Part shown: in pieces, positions 32,613-41,615 of the stretch
Layout of the letters: each line of letters opens with the position of its first letter
How positions within the stretch are numbered: position 1 is the stretch's first letter
NCBI GenBank assembly: GCA_001661515.1
Contig: LUVW01000001.1
Span: 1,714,985-1,758,528, forward strand
Direction: 5' to 3'
DNA: 43,544 bases
DNA from: Capniomyces stellatus
Lineage: Eukaryota; Kickxellomycota; Harpellomycetes; Harpellales; Legeriomycetaceae
Notes under the pieces: model-generated
The model's input: the letters and a program-made list of their open reading frames with translations, nothing else
Database searches by the model: none
Told to the model about the DNA's origin: nothing
Program-made: the position numbers and the translations under genes

Positions 32613-32727
32613 GTATATAATGATTAAAACCTTAAAGCATTTCCCTATCATATTGACCATGGTGATACTAATGCTCATCTTTCGCTGAGATGATTATACA
32701 TGCCAGTATCTTGACTTCTGAATATAC
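32613..32727 (+). ncRNA. Box C/D snoRNA, U32/snR39-type guide (intron 1)
   Basis: Box C ATGATTA (32620-32626), D' CTGA (32685-32688), C' ATGATTA (32690-32696) and D CTGA (32718-32721). GTATAT (32613-32618) and ATATAC (32722-32727) are exact reverse complements and form the terminal stem. Directly upstream of D' is CATCTTTCG (32676-32684), complementary to CGAAAGATG of the conserved large-subunit rRNA stretch ACCCGAAAGATGGTGAAC. The fifth base from D' (T32680) pairs with an A. This is the site guided by U32/U51 in animals and snR39/snR59 in budding yeast (A807 in yeast, from memory). The element before D (GTATCTTGACTT) has no target I could assign. Confidence 0.8.
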
Positions 32728-32911
32728 ATACATACGCTTTTTTGATCTGTTTTATGACGCATTTGCTAGAAACTAATTCTAAAAAGTACTTTTACGTTTG
32801 ATTGATTTAGGTTGCAACCATAGTTTATTTCTTTTTTCCACTCCTTGCTTCGCGCTCTCCCTTGTACTTTTATTGTAAGTAGTCCGCTGACTTTATGTTT
32901 AAATTATTGAT

Positions 32912-33014
32912 ACAACATGATGAATATTCTGTAATTCGCAGTTTCCACCAAAATGTTTACTTTATAGTGGCATGATGCTGGTTTAAAAGATTCCTTCCTT
33001 AGAAGTCTGATTGT
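32912..33014 (+). ncRNA. snR128: U14 small nucleolar RNA (snR128), intron 2
   Basis: Box C ATGATGA (32917-32923), C' ATGATGC (32972-32978), D CTGA (33007-33010), with ACAA (32912-32915) and TTGT (33011-33014) as a short terminal stem. The diagnostic element is domain A: ATTCGCAGTTT (32934-32944), within TTCGCAGTTTCCACCA, is complementary to the universally conserved 18S stretch AAACTGCGAAT. U14 needs this pairing to support 18S rRNA maturation. Domain B, upstream of box D, carries CCTTCCTT (32993-33000), which pairs with AAGGAAGG of the 18S site AUCCAAGGAAGGCAGC, the methylation target of U14; one mismatch follows. Element order and spacing match vertebrate and yeast U14. It lies wholly inside an intron of the host transcript. 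Confidence 0.9.
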
Positions 33015-33204
33015 TTCTAATAACAACCACTTGGTTTTGTGTTTTATTATTGTCAAATACTAACAAAAGCTTATTTTGTTTGCCTATTCTTGACAATTTT
33101 AGGTTTATTTCTATCTCCATCTGCCTTCCTAGTTTTTTTTAAACCGGTGTTTGTTTGTTTTGGTTAATTGTAAGTTTCATCACTAGTTTTCAGTACTTCT
33201 CCTC

Positions 33205-33284
33205 TTTATATGATGACATTACCAAAAACATTAATAGGAAGTGCCGTCTGATTATTTAATATGACGACTTGGTTATCTGAAACT
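33205..33284 (+). ncRNA. Box C/D snoRNA without assigned target (intron 3)
   Basis: Box C ATGATGA (33210-33216), D' CTGA (33248-33251), C' ATGACGA (33261-33267), D CTGA (33277-33280): complete and well ordered. Candidate guides are AATAGGAAGTGCCGT before D' and CTTGGTTAT before D; I could not place either on rRNA from memory. The terminal stem next to the boxes is weak, but AGTTT about 20 bases upstream of box C could pair with AAACT right after box D. Boundaries are estimates. Confidence 0.7.
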
Positions 33285-33676
33285 TATTCTTGTTAGTATT
33301 TATTCTGCTGTCTACCTGTGAACAAATATTAATATCGACTGTTTTTATTGTCGTTTGATTTGGATTTTATAGGTCTCTGTATATTCCTTTTCTCTATTTT
33401 TGGATTATCACTGTCTTTTTGTTCAAATAAAAAAAATTAAAAATTACACCAATTGTCAACTTAATTGTCTCAATTACGGGCTTTGTTTAACCAAGTTATC
33501 TGTTTGCTAAAGAGCACGTCTACAATTGTAATTTTTTACTAGCTTTGTGTCTTGCTTTTACATCAAAAAAAAAGACTCGACTCCAACTCCCCAACAATAT
33601 AATTTTTAATTCTTTTTGATCGGCTTGTAAATTAGTGTTATGTACTTTTGTCTACTTGTTTGTAACAAGTAAAAGA

Positions 33677-34186
33677 ATGTCCCAGCCAGCCAGTCGTGGT
33701 ATATTAGCGATTGTATTACACCCTCCAGTTAATTTGGTGGTACTATTGACTGAGTGGATTCTGTTGCCAGTAAACCACATATACATAAAAAATAAAAAAT
33801 ACTGGCTTGATTCTAATACCAACTCTAATACCGACGGTAGTGCTATGTGTCGCGTAAGCTTTAACACCAATATTGAAAGAAGTTTTTACTGCCAAGCAAA
33901 GTAAAAAATGTGCTGTAAGCTTTTACGACATCTTTCTGGTCAACACGTGAATTCTGTATTAAAATTGTTTCAACTTTGGAACATTTAATCGCAAATGCTT
34001 GAATCCGCTTTGCCAAGCATTTTATTTTTTAAAATTTACTTTTATAGGCGACCATGCACTTCAATTGCATTTAAAAGCGCTTTAAATTCGGCGGGGAATC
34101 AAAACACAATTGGTGGGCGGGATAAAAGGAATGAAGATGGTATTCTCACTTGCTTAGATGGTAGTGTCAATTCAAATTCAAATTAA
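33677..34186 (+). CDS. Possible two-exon small membrane protein (120 aa)
   Basis: Exon 1 33677-33900 and exon 2 34048-34186 join in phase 2 across a GTAAAA donor and a TTTATAG acceptor. The ATG at 33677 (MSQPASRGILAIVLHPPVNL) is the first real ATG in frame. Residues about 8-33 are hydrophobic and could be one membrane span. The rest is Asn/Ser/Thr-rich with scattered Cys and ends SVNSNSN. Family unknown. It ends 30 bases from the RAD6 stop, in convergent orientation. The donor is not the preferred GTAAGT, and a better one (GTAAGC at 33854) does not keep phase, so the model is tentative. Confidence 0.4.
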
Positions 34187-34216
34187 AATTTACTATTAAA
34201 CAGAGTTTATACAGAA

Positions 34217-34820
34217 CTATTCCCATGAGAGCTCGACAGTTTCTCGCACTCGACGAACATACTCCCTGCGGTTTTCTCTGTATAAAGTGGCTGCCTCCGC
34301 ATTAGCTGGACTATTTGGATTGGGATCGTGTAAAAGGCTTTGAATTGATGTCAGAATGGCCGCTACATCATAGGTTGGTGACCATCGATTTTGCAAAATA
34401 TCCAAACATAATTCTCCATTTGCGTATACATTAGGGTGGAACATTTTTGATATAAATCGGACTGTAGGTGGTTTGTTGGGATAAGTTTCGTCGAAAGTCA
34501 TTACTAATTTAAAGGTTCCATCTTCAAATGGTGTTTCAGCTATTAACCCGCAAGTGATTAGTAGTTGCAGATCAAATAGGAATGAAAGCAAACATGTTAA
34601 TTTAAGGACTTTTCCACAGTAAGAATTACAAACAAACAGGCACTGTTTTACTCTAACAAACATTAAAAATATAGCAAACAAGATACATACCTGGTCCAAA
34701 TATAACAGCATTCCACATCATTATGTTGTCTGCACAAGGCGCGCCTGATATTCCACCAGGAGGATCATTTTGTAGGCGCTTAAAATCGCGCATAAGCCTA
34801 CGTCGTGTTGGTGTAGACAT
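34217..34820 (-). CDS. RAD6: Ubiquitin-conjugating enzyme E2, Rad6/Ubc2 type
   Basis: E2 that carries ubiquitin on a cysteine thioester. With RING partners such as Rad18, Bre1 and Ubr1 it acts in post-replication repair, histone H2B ubiquitination and N-degron turnover, in nucleus and cytosol. Two exons (34691-34820, 34217-34539) join in phase 1 across a 151-base intron with donor GTATGT and a CTACTAATC branch-site match near its 3' end. The 150-residue product opens [19 protein letters not shown]. It has the [19 protein letters not shown] block with catalytic Cys at residue 88 and the [18 protein letters not shown] loop. Length matches animal and S. pombe proteins; the long acidic tail of budding-yeast Rad6 is absent. 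Confidence 0.96.
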
Positions 34821-37056
34821 TTTTGGATTGAGTTATTTTAAATTGTGTTTTTTTCTTTTTCTTCCGCTCTTCTGTGTCGGCTTTGTTAATCTAGATTCGA
34901 CTTGATCTTGTTTTAGTTTTAGATTAAATGAGCCTGGCAGTCATAACCTATCAAAATCTCGTCGATGTTTTGGGTTTTGTGTCTCAGAGTCTGGGGGTAT
35001 GTATGTATTTTTTCAATCTAATTTTATAATAAAAGTAGAAATAAATGTCCAAGTAAAAAATAAATAGGGAATGTAAAGTACGGTATATTTAACAGGGCTT
35101 CTAAGTATAAATAAATATAAAGTGTATAAAAGCAAGTTTATTCCGAGTGTAGTAGAAAGTGTCGAACTATTTATATGCAATATTTAGTTGCTTTATTTAA
35201 TTTGTCTAGCCTGGGTTTTTTTCACATATTTAACTTGTTTTGCTTGGTTTGTTTTCCTCTGTTTATTGGAAAAAAAATTGGAATAATTTCTACCTATTGT
35301 TATTAAAAATTGAAGTTTTTCAAATAAGAATTGTGGAAAATTTTCGTTTGTATTTTTCCTTGCAATAAGCACCGTTCTAATTTAATTCATCTATTTTGAA
35401 AACTGGAATAGATTCAGCATTAGATTTATGTTTAATTATACACTAGACGGTGAGTCCATCTGGAAGAGCAAAAGAAAAAAAGAAACTTTCTATAATGCAA
35501 CATTATAATGGAGAATAGCTGGGGTCCCTCGATTCTCTCAATACCCCTCCACCCTTCTCATAAGATCCCATTATTTACCCAAATCGGGGGCATTTCCACA
35601 TAAATTACATTCAAGCACATTGCAACAAGACTAGAAACAAAAGAAAAATGTTGAAAGGAAAAGGAGGGAAAAAAAAACCGAATATGGCTTTATTCTTTTA
35701 GTAAAACAAAGTAAAATAACTACAATGAAACTATTCGATTAAATTAGCTGAAATAAAGTGAATTAATTTCAAAAATAAAATAGAAAGTGAATTAAATCGA
35801 AGCAATTGAAATAAAAGTAATAAAGGTAAATCGAGCTAAATTGAAGGAACGCAATGAAGATATTTTTAATTTTTTTGCTGAATAATATCGATCAATTGCA
35901 TAGTAGTGATATGCACAATAAACACCATTTTTTTCCCACATTTTCCTGGCTAGCATGTAGATTAACATCACTACATTTGTTTTTGTCGAGTTTATCATCA
36001 CAAGCCCAAGTGCTTGTTATTTCCCATATTTCATTTTACAATTCCTTTACAAAGCAAAAAGTGTAGTGCACCTTAAAGAATGGGTTAAATAGTAGTTTTA
36101 GCCACCTCCATACATATGATTTGGAATAATGAAATTAGAAATGTTCTTTAATTGTTTCAAGCTTCCTTTCCTGTTTAAAAGGCGCTAGAGCTCCCCAAAG
36201 TCGCATTGGATTTATATTTCTATTCTAAAAATAAAAAAAATAAAGCCCAATTGTTACAATATCATTCCAAACAATCGACTTGAAAGATGTTATTTATTTA
36301 TGTGATTTATTGTCAACAAAATATATCAAACAACTCTATAAAAATACTACAAAACACTGTGCTATTTTGATATGTTAAACGAATCTATTAGCCAGTACAC
36401 CCTCAATCAACTAGGTCGTCCGTACCCGATGGACATTGGTTCAGGGAGATTGGTGCTACTTTAAGCCTTGCCAGGATCAAGTAAGTGGTGTTTGTGGATA
36501 GCCTCCAAGAACGACACTGTTGCCAGCAACTGTTACATATAGAAGAGTCAAAACTGTTAAAAGTGGAAGAGTCAAAACTGTTACAGGTAGAAGAATTTCA
36601 ACTAGAAAAATAGAAATAAAATTCAATTAGAAACATGAAAATAAAATTCAACTGAAAAGTAAAATGCTGGCAAGAGTTCTTCAAGGAACCACCCAACTCC
36701 TTAGTCTATGTTTGCCCAAGTAGCATATAAAATTATAAACGCTGATTCTAGGAAATAAATATACAAAACTCTACCTACTTGGAATAAATAAGTATAAACT
36801 GAATGTTAAGGGGTGGGGTAGGTTGGAATGTGTAATATAAAGGTGACTATATAGCAATGCTGGATCCCTTGCCGAACAATTGGGTTGGAGAGTGAATGGT
36901 GACTCTACAAGCAAAGATATATTTCATAGGGTACAGCTACCGATGTATCTTTTTATTATTAGTTGGGGGTCTTTTATGCTTGAGTGTGGTTTGCTGTAGC
37001 TATTGGATGTTGATGGTATGGCTCAGAAAGTTTGAAAGAAGAGAAAAGAACATATC
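34821..37056. other. Long intergenic region, no gene seen
   Basis: About 2.2 kb of AT-rich DNA. Frames at 35792-36066 on both strands are short and repetitive in amino-acid type. A tandem GAAGAGTCAAAACTGTTA-type repeat lies at about 36541-36600. The + frame at 36896-37111 overlaps the end of the minus-strand regulator and is not credible. No structured RNA recognised. Confidence 0.45.
36541..36600. repeat. Tandem repeat, about 23-bp unit
   Basis: AGAAGAGTCAAAACTGTTA recurs as GGAAGAGTCAAAACTGTTA, with a diverged third copy (GTAGAAGAATTTCAAC), then a related AAATAAAATTCAA-type duplication to 36655. Confidence 0.7.
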
Positions 37057-39237
37057 TCAACCAGAAAAGCTGTTTAGGCCAATTATGCTGTTTATATTAT
37101 CGATTTCATAGCTGCTTATGGTGTTTATTCCATTTTGGTCAAAAATGATGCCTGAGCCATCGCCTATTTGGTTTTGGTAGCTATTTGATATTGCAGAGTT
37201 CATGGCGTCATTGGCACCGTTTATGTTGCTTGATTGAAAAATGTTATTGAAGTTGGGACTGATCATTTGGAGCAGACTGTTTTCGTTTTGGTCGTTTTGG
37301 GCTTGTGAAAATTGGAGATCTACTGGCTGAAAAGGATACTGTCTGGATTTGGCATCGCTCAGCTGGTTGACAGAATAGTTGAATAGCTGGCTCTGAGGTT
37401 CATTGTACAAAAGCTGACCATTTCCGCCAAGGCTCAGCGTTTTGTCCAGGTTCTGATACAAGCCAATGGGTGTTTCAGTAAGTATGGGGTTGACAGCGAT
37501 GTCATCACCAGCCAGTCCTCCGCCCTGCAGAGTGTAGTTGGAGAACATTTGGTTGCTAGCTAGGGCTGAGCTGATGTCCATGCTGGACTTGAAGTCCTTG
37601 CTGCCCATTGTGTTGGAGCTGATATTTGTGTTTGCATTAGCCAGGTCTTTATCTTTTACCAAAAAGGCAGAGTTCTTGATGGTATATTGGTTAAGACTAA
37701 AGTCGCTTCTGTCGGAAGCAAAGCTGTTGTTTTTTGTGTGGTTAGCGGAAACAACAGTAGGAGAACCTGCTTTTTCAGACTTTGGCTTATGATATACGTG
37801 GCATTTGTGTGCGTGTCGGTACCACAGTACACTGTTTTGTCTTTTTGACGTTGCTATAACAATCCATTGGCGACATTGGTGGCACAGCCCTTCGATTGTA
37901 TCATTATCTGTTTGATTGATCTGGATGGGCTTCACAAAAGACTTGCCGGAAACTGAAGAAATCCCGTGGAAAAATTGTTTGTGGTACCAATATGCACTGT
38001 TTTTAAGCTGCAGCCATTTTCCTGGGTTGCAAGTGTCACAGAACCCTTCTTTGGACTGTCCAGTGTTTCTTACCCACAAAGGCGTGTATAAGTCATCAGG
38101 GAATCGCACCTTTTGGCACCTTGGTCTAGCCATATTCCCCTTCTTTCCCTTCTTGCCAGCCTTGTTGACCTCCCCTTTATTTTCTGGCACTGGTGCGTCC
38201 ATAATCTCCATGTCAGGAACCGACATTCTTCGTGGCTTCTCCTTTGGACTAACCGTGACTCCAGGAATTGCAGGAATTGCCATAGAACCCCCAAAAATGC
38301 CCCCCGAATTGCCCTCATAGCCATATGTATATCTACGGGCATTCAGCTTATAACCGCTGTTTGCTCTGTAGTGTCCGCCCATATCCTTGAACGAGTCGGA
38401 CACACCTGTTCCCAGTGTACCGTATTGACTGCTGCTGTAGTTGTAGTAAGGCTGCGATAGAAGGTACCTCTCGCCCGAACCGATGTTTCCTGCGCTCTCC
38501 ATAGACATCCCACTAAGCCCGCCTATCTTGCTATAGTTTTGCATGCTGCCATTCATCCCGATTGCCGAGTTTGCATCGGTTGGGCTAATGTTATCTAGCG
38601 AAAACCTTCTACCTGCTCCAAAGATTTGGTCGTCCGCAATTTGGCTACCAATTCCTTCTGCCATCATTTGTCCGTTGTAGTAGGCACCGCTGTCGATTGG
38701 ATTGAACTCGTTGCTGCCTATCTGCATGCCTACCATATCTGGAAATGGAATAGCTTGCTGCTTTTTAACGCTATCCTGGCTGTTTTCAAGGTCTGCGTCA
38801 CTCCTGTTCATATTGTAGCCATTTGTCATGTTCCCGCTGATGCTTAACCCCTGTTTGGCTATTTCAGTGCTGCTGTATTGGCTGATTCCTCCTTTCTGCC
38901 CCTCGCTGTCAGTGTATTGACTGTTTATATCAGTGAATGTTCGCTTATTAGACACATTCTGTGACTTGACCATTCCACACGAGTTTATCAAATTAGTGGC
39001 TCCAGTTGGTGATTTTAGATACTCCATGTCTGTATTGTTGAACGTAGGTATTTGGCTATTAGGATCATGATTCCCCCCATATGGTGTACCAGAACCGTTG
39101 ATACCCAGTTCCCCGCTATCATGCGTCACAAAGCTTCCATACCCTATGGACTGGTAGTCTTCTTGGTTTGTGCCTACATTGCTTTGGTTCTGCAACTTTT
39201 GATCTACACGCCGTTTAAAATAACCAGTAATCCCCAT
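37057..39237 (-). CDS. Transcription regulator with Rua1 C-terminal-type zinc domain (726 aa)
   Basis: The region at about residues 376-485 carries the features of the fungal Rua1 C-terminal domain. It starts with VRFPDDLYTPLWVRNTG, followed by FCDTCNPGKWLQLKNSAYWY, HKQFFHGIS, LCHQCRQWIVI and WYRHAHKCH. The paired CxxC motifs with downstream His/Cys suggest zinc binding. Rua1 of Ustilago regulates the ustilagic-acid gene cluster; the wider family is uncharacterised fungal regulators. The N-terminal half and C-terminal 230 residues are Asn/Ser/Gly/Gln-rich and probably disordered. A basic KKGKKGNMARPR precedes the domain and may be a nuclear signal. Single exon, ATG at 39237. No biosynthetic cluster adjoins it, so the Ustilago role should not be carried over. 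Confidence 0.85.
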   Translation of the reverse strand: MGITGYFKRRVDQKLQNQSNVGTNQEDYQSIGYGSFVTHDSGELGINGSGTPYGGNHDPNSQIPTFNNTDMEYLKSPTGATNLINSCGMVKSQNVSNKRTFTDINSQYTDSEGQKGGISQYSSTEIAKQGLSISGNMTNGYNMNRSDADLENSQDSVKKQQAIPFPDMVGMQIGSNEFNPIDSGAYYNGQMMAEGIGSQIADDQIFGAGRRFSLDNISPTDANSAIGMNGSMQNYSKIGGLSGMSMESAGNIGSGERYLLSQPYYNYSSSQYGTLGTGVSDSFKDMGGHYRANSGYKLNARRYTYGYEGNSGGIFGGSMAIPAIPGVTVSPKEKPRRMSVPDMEIMDAPVPENKGEVNKAGKKGKKGNMARPRCQKVRFPDDLYTPLWVRNTGQSKEGFCDTCNPGKWLQLKNSAYWYHKQFFHGISSVSGKSFVKPIQINQTDNDTIEGLCHQCRQWIVIATSKRQNSVLWYRHAHKCHVYHKPKSEKAGSPTVVSANHTKNNSFASDRSDFSLNQYTIKNSAFLVKDKDLANANTNISSNTMGSKDFKSSMDISSALASNQMFSNYTLQGGGLAGDDIAVNPILTETPIGLYQNLDKTLSLGGNGQLLYNEPQSQLFNYSVNQLSDAKSRQYPFQPVDLQFSQAQNDQNENSLLQMISPNFNNIFQSSNINGANDAMNSAISNSYQNQIGDGSGIIFDQNGINTISSYEIDNINSIIGLNSFSG

Positions 39238-39326
39238 TTAGTTTACATATATTACAATCTATGGCATTGTGGTTAGTTATTCTTTAATCAATCAAAAAAA
39301 ATTGTTTTTTTATGTTACTCAAGGAC

Positions 39327-39545
39327 CTAAAAAGCCCAATCAAACCCAGCAAACCAATTACCTGTGCTCTTGAACTTTTTATTCGTAAAGTCTCTGCCGT
39401 TCTCATTCTTTATAGTTGTAGCCTTTTCGTATTTTAAACTGCTAGCAGCAACTAGCGACTGTGGGTCGCAGTACTTTGGCGCCTGACTCAAACTTTCTAT
39501 GTGAGTTTCGTTTGGATCAAGTGTATCCAACTTTGATCGAATCAT
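39327..39545 (-). CDS. Small hypothetical ORF (72 aa)
   Basis: ATG at 39545 preceded by AAAATAAA, with an in-frame TAA upstream, and a TAG stop at 39327. The peptide is polar, with Thr, Lys and Asn, and ends NWFAGFDWAF. Not recognised. A GTAATT near codon 60 could be a donor to an unseen exon. It sits 90 bases upstream of the Rua1-type gene on the same strand. Confidence 0.35.
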   Translation of the reverse strand: MIRSKLDTLDPNETHIESLSQAPKYCDPQSLVAASSLKYEKATTIKNENGRDFTNKKFKSTGNWFAGFDWAF

Positions 39546-39640
39546 TTATTTTATTTTATCTTTAAAAAAAAGACCGTTAATCTTGTCTGGCTTTATGCTA
39601 TTTAGGTACACAAAATACACATGGTTATTCAAAAGCCGGA

Positions 39641-39906
39641 TTATGTTACAAGTTCAGTAAATCGTAGTAATACCAACAATACTAAAACAAAAGTTCCCAT
39701 TGGGGCAGCGCCAATAGTACCAGCAACTACTGGCAACAACTCCTTTTCGAGCCTTTTGTCGCGGTTCCATTTATATGTGTATAAATACATGTTTTTATAG
39801 TGAATAATATCCTTCCACGCTCGTTTGATAAACCAGGCGTGTGGTTTTATACTTGTTGTGCTGGCTTTAATTACCTCTTTTCTTTGGCTACTTGAGAGTT
39901 TATACA
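39641..39906 (-). CDS. Probable exon of an unresolved minus-strand gene
   Basis: An acceptor-like GCGTAG (minus strand) opens a frame of about 87 codons with no ATG at its start, ending TAA/TAG-type at 39641. The peptide is basic, with PHAWFIKRAWKDIIHYKNMYL, then a hydrophobic segment (VVAGTIGAAPMGTFVLVLLV) and FTEL. A basic helix before a membrane span, with KDIIHYKN, faintly recalls the start of LETM1-type mitochondrial proteins; the similarity is too weak to name. Upstream exons were not found. GTAACA close to the stop could be a donor. Confidence 0.35.
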
Positions 39907-41587
39907 AACTACGCGTTTAAGTGACCTTGGCTGTGTGATTGTTATACCAGCTTTCTCTGATATGATTGCTTTAATAAAAATAGTTTACTCTGGCTTAAGT
40001 TGTTGTGTTCAACTTTTACGAACTTTAATACTATATCTGATCGGCTAAATCAGTTAAAAAAGTTGTCTTTGTTTCTATAATTTACAGATTATTATATATT
40101 ACAGTTAAGTGTTATTAAGAAAAGAAAGTAGCTTCGCGTCTTTTCAAAAATATCGGTCGTATTTGACTTTTTGTCAACTGTACGAAAACTTCCACTTAAA
40201 ACTTTATTTAAGCTTTCTAAAAGTCTTGGTTTGAATTGAATAATTTCAAACTTTAGAAATATATTAGTTTAAACCGACTTTACTTGAATGTTATGTTTTT
40301 TACAAATTCCACCTCAAAATTCCAATCCAGCTTGGTAGAAAAATAAAGTAGAATAAGAAAATGGCCAATAGCATCCATTGCTCTTTATTTACTCGAATTA
40401 TATAATAAATCCCGGCTTTTTGTAATTAAATGTTACTAACGCAACCTTAAAACCTTAAATTGCTTTACAATAAATAGTCGTTGACTCTCAGCAAATCATT
40501 GTTCGATAAGTCGACACTCCTATTTATCATTCCTTTCCTTTTTCTTTTTTTCCACTTTTTTGCTTTATTTGTTTTCGTTATGTTTTATTTGAGATTGTAG
40601 CTTTTCATTCAGCTTTGGTGAAACTCGCCAACATTTCTTTTCAGAAAAGTCAATTAAAGTTGTTAATTGAATTTATAACAAAACAATCCAAAGCACAACA
40701 GGTTATTTTTCTACCACCAAACATAAACTGGTCTGGCTGAGAATTAAACTACAAGAGGAAAGAAAAAGCACTCTTGTAAGAATTCTTTTGACCGCTATAT
40801 GGCTTATATAATATATTGCTTATTGGCTACTCGGTTGGTGCCTTTTTTTATCCCAATATTAATTTCTAAATCACTTGACCAAAACCAAAAGTCGGTTATA
40901 AATAAATTTGTTAATTGGTATGATCAGCGGGAAAAATAAAAATAAAAAGCTGACGAATTAAGATATTGTGAGATATATTAGAAGGCCTTATATAATCTTC
41001 TCATACTCTCGTTCTTCTTCCAAACCGGTTATTTATTTTCCCCCGATAAATTATATAGTATCTCTCTCTTTTTTTTTGTTTAAATTAACATTATCTTTGT
41101 ATAGTGGCGATTTTGATAAATTAATATCTTAAAGTTTTGTCGTGATATTTCAGGTTTGAAAAATAGACATTGCTGTGCAATGGTGTATTATAATCTTAAA
41201 ACTGGCTCGCACTGGCCTATTTGTATATTGTTTTGTGTACTAACCTTTCAAACGGCACTCTATGTCGATTATACGAAGCTCCGAACTGGTTTGCTATGGA
41301 ACTTGCCCTTGTGGTGATGTAGCTGTGTTGACAAAGGTCGTTATTTAGTCTTGCAGGATAGGCTTTGGTTTAGAGGTGGAGTTCGAGGTATAATATGCGT
41401 CAGCTGAGTTTGAGAAAGCTAAACTAAACGCAAAAACAATAATGTGATATGTTTGTAGTAGACTTTCTACGAAGATTCTATCTAACTAGAATTTTGAATG
41501 TTATATAAAGTATTTAGATATACTTGTTTTAAGAGATTTGGAATGTGGAAAAAAAAATCACCTCGGAAGCTCTGACAGGAGTTTTTA

Positions 41588-41615
41588 TGCCTTTTGTGCG
41601 TTTTTATAAAAGGCA
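41588..41615. repeat. Inverted repeat, 8-bp arms
   Basis: TGCCTTTT (41588-41595) and AAAAGGCA (41608-41615) are exact complements around a 12-base loop. The right arm overlaps a TATAAAAGG. Confidence 0.5.

Larger units (their letters stand above)
32525..33440 (+). ncRNA. Non-coding snoRNA host transcript, four small exons
   Basis: Exon 1 ends at 32577 (donor GTAAGT at 32578); exon 2 is 32811-32874; exon 3 is 33103-33169; exon 4 starts at 33373. All three donors are GTAAGT and each acceptor follows a T-rich tract. The exons are 64-67 bases, pyrimidine-rich and poorly coding: the ATG formed across the first junction (AT/G) is followed after three codons by TAG. An AATAAA near 33427 could end the transcript. 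Each of the three introns holds one box C/D snoRNA, so the spliced product is probably a by-product, as in animal UHG/GAS5-type host genes. The 5' start and 3' end are estimates from the TATA box and AATAAA. Confidence 0.75.

Noticed and set aside
36896..37111. + strand frame of 71 codons
   Set aside because: Overlaps the end of the well-supported minus-strand regulator and is unlike its neighbours in composition.
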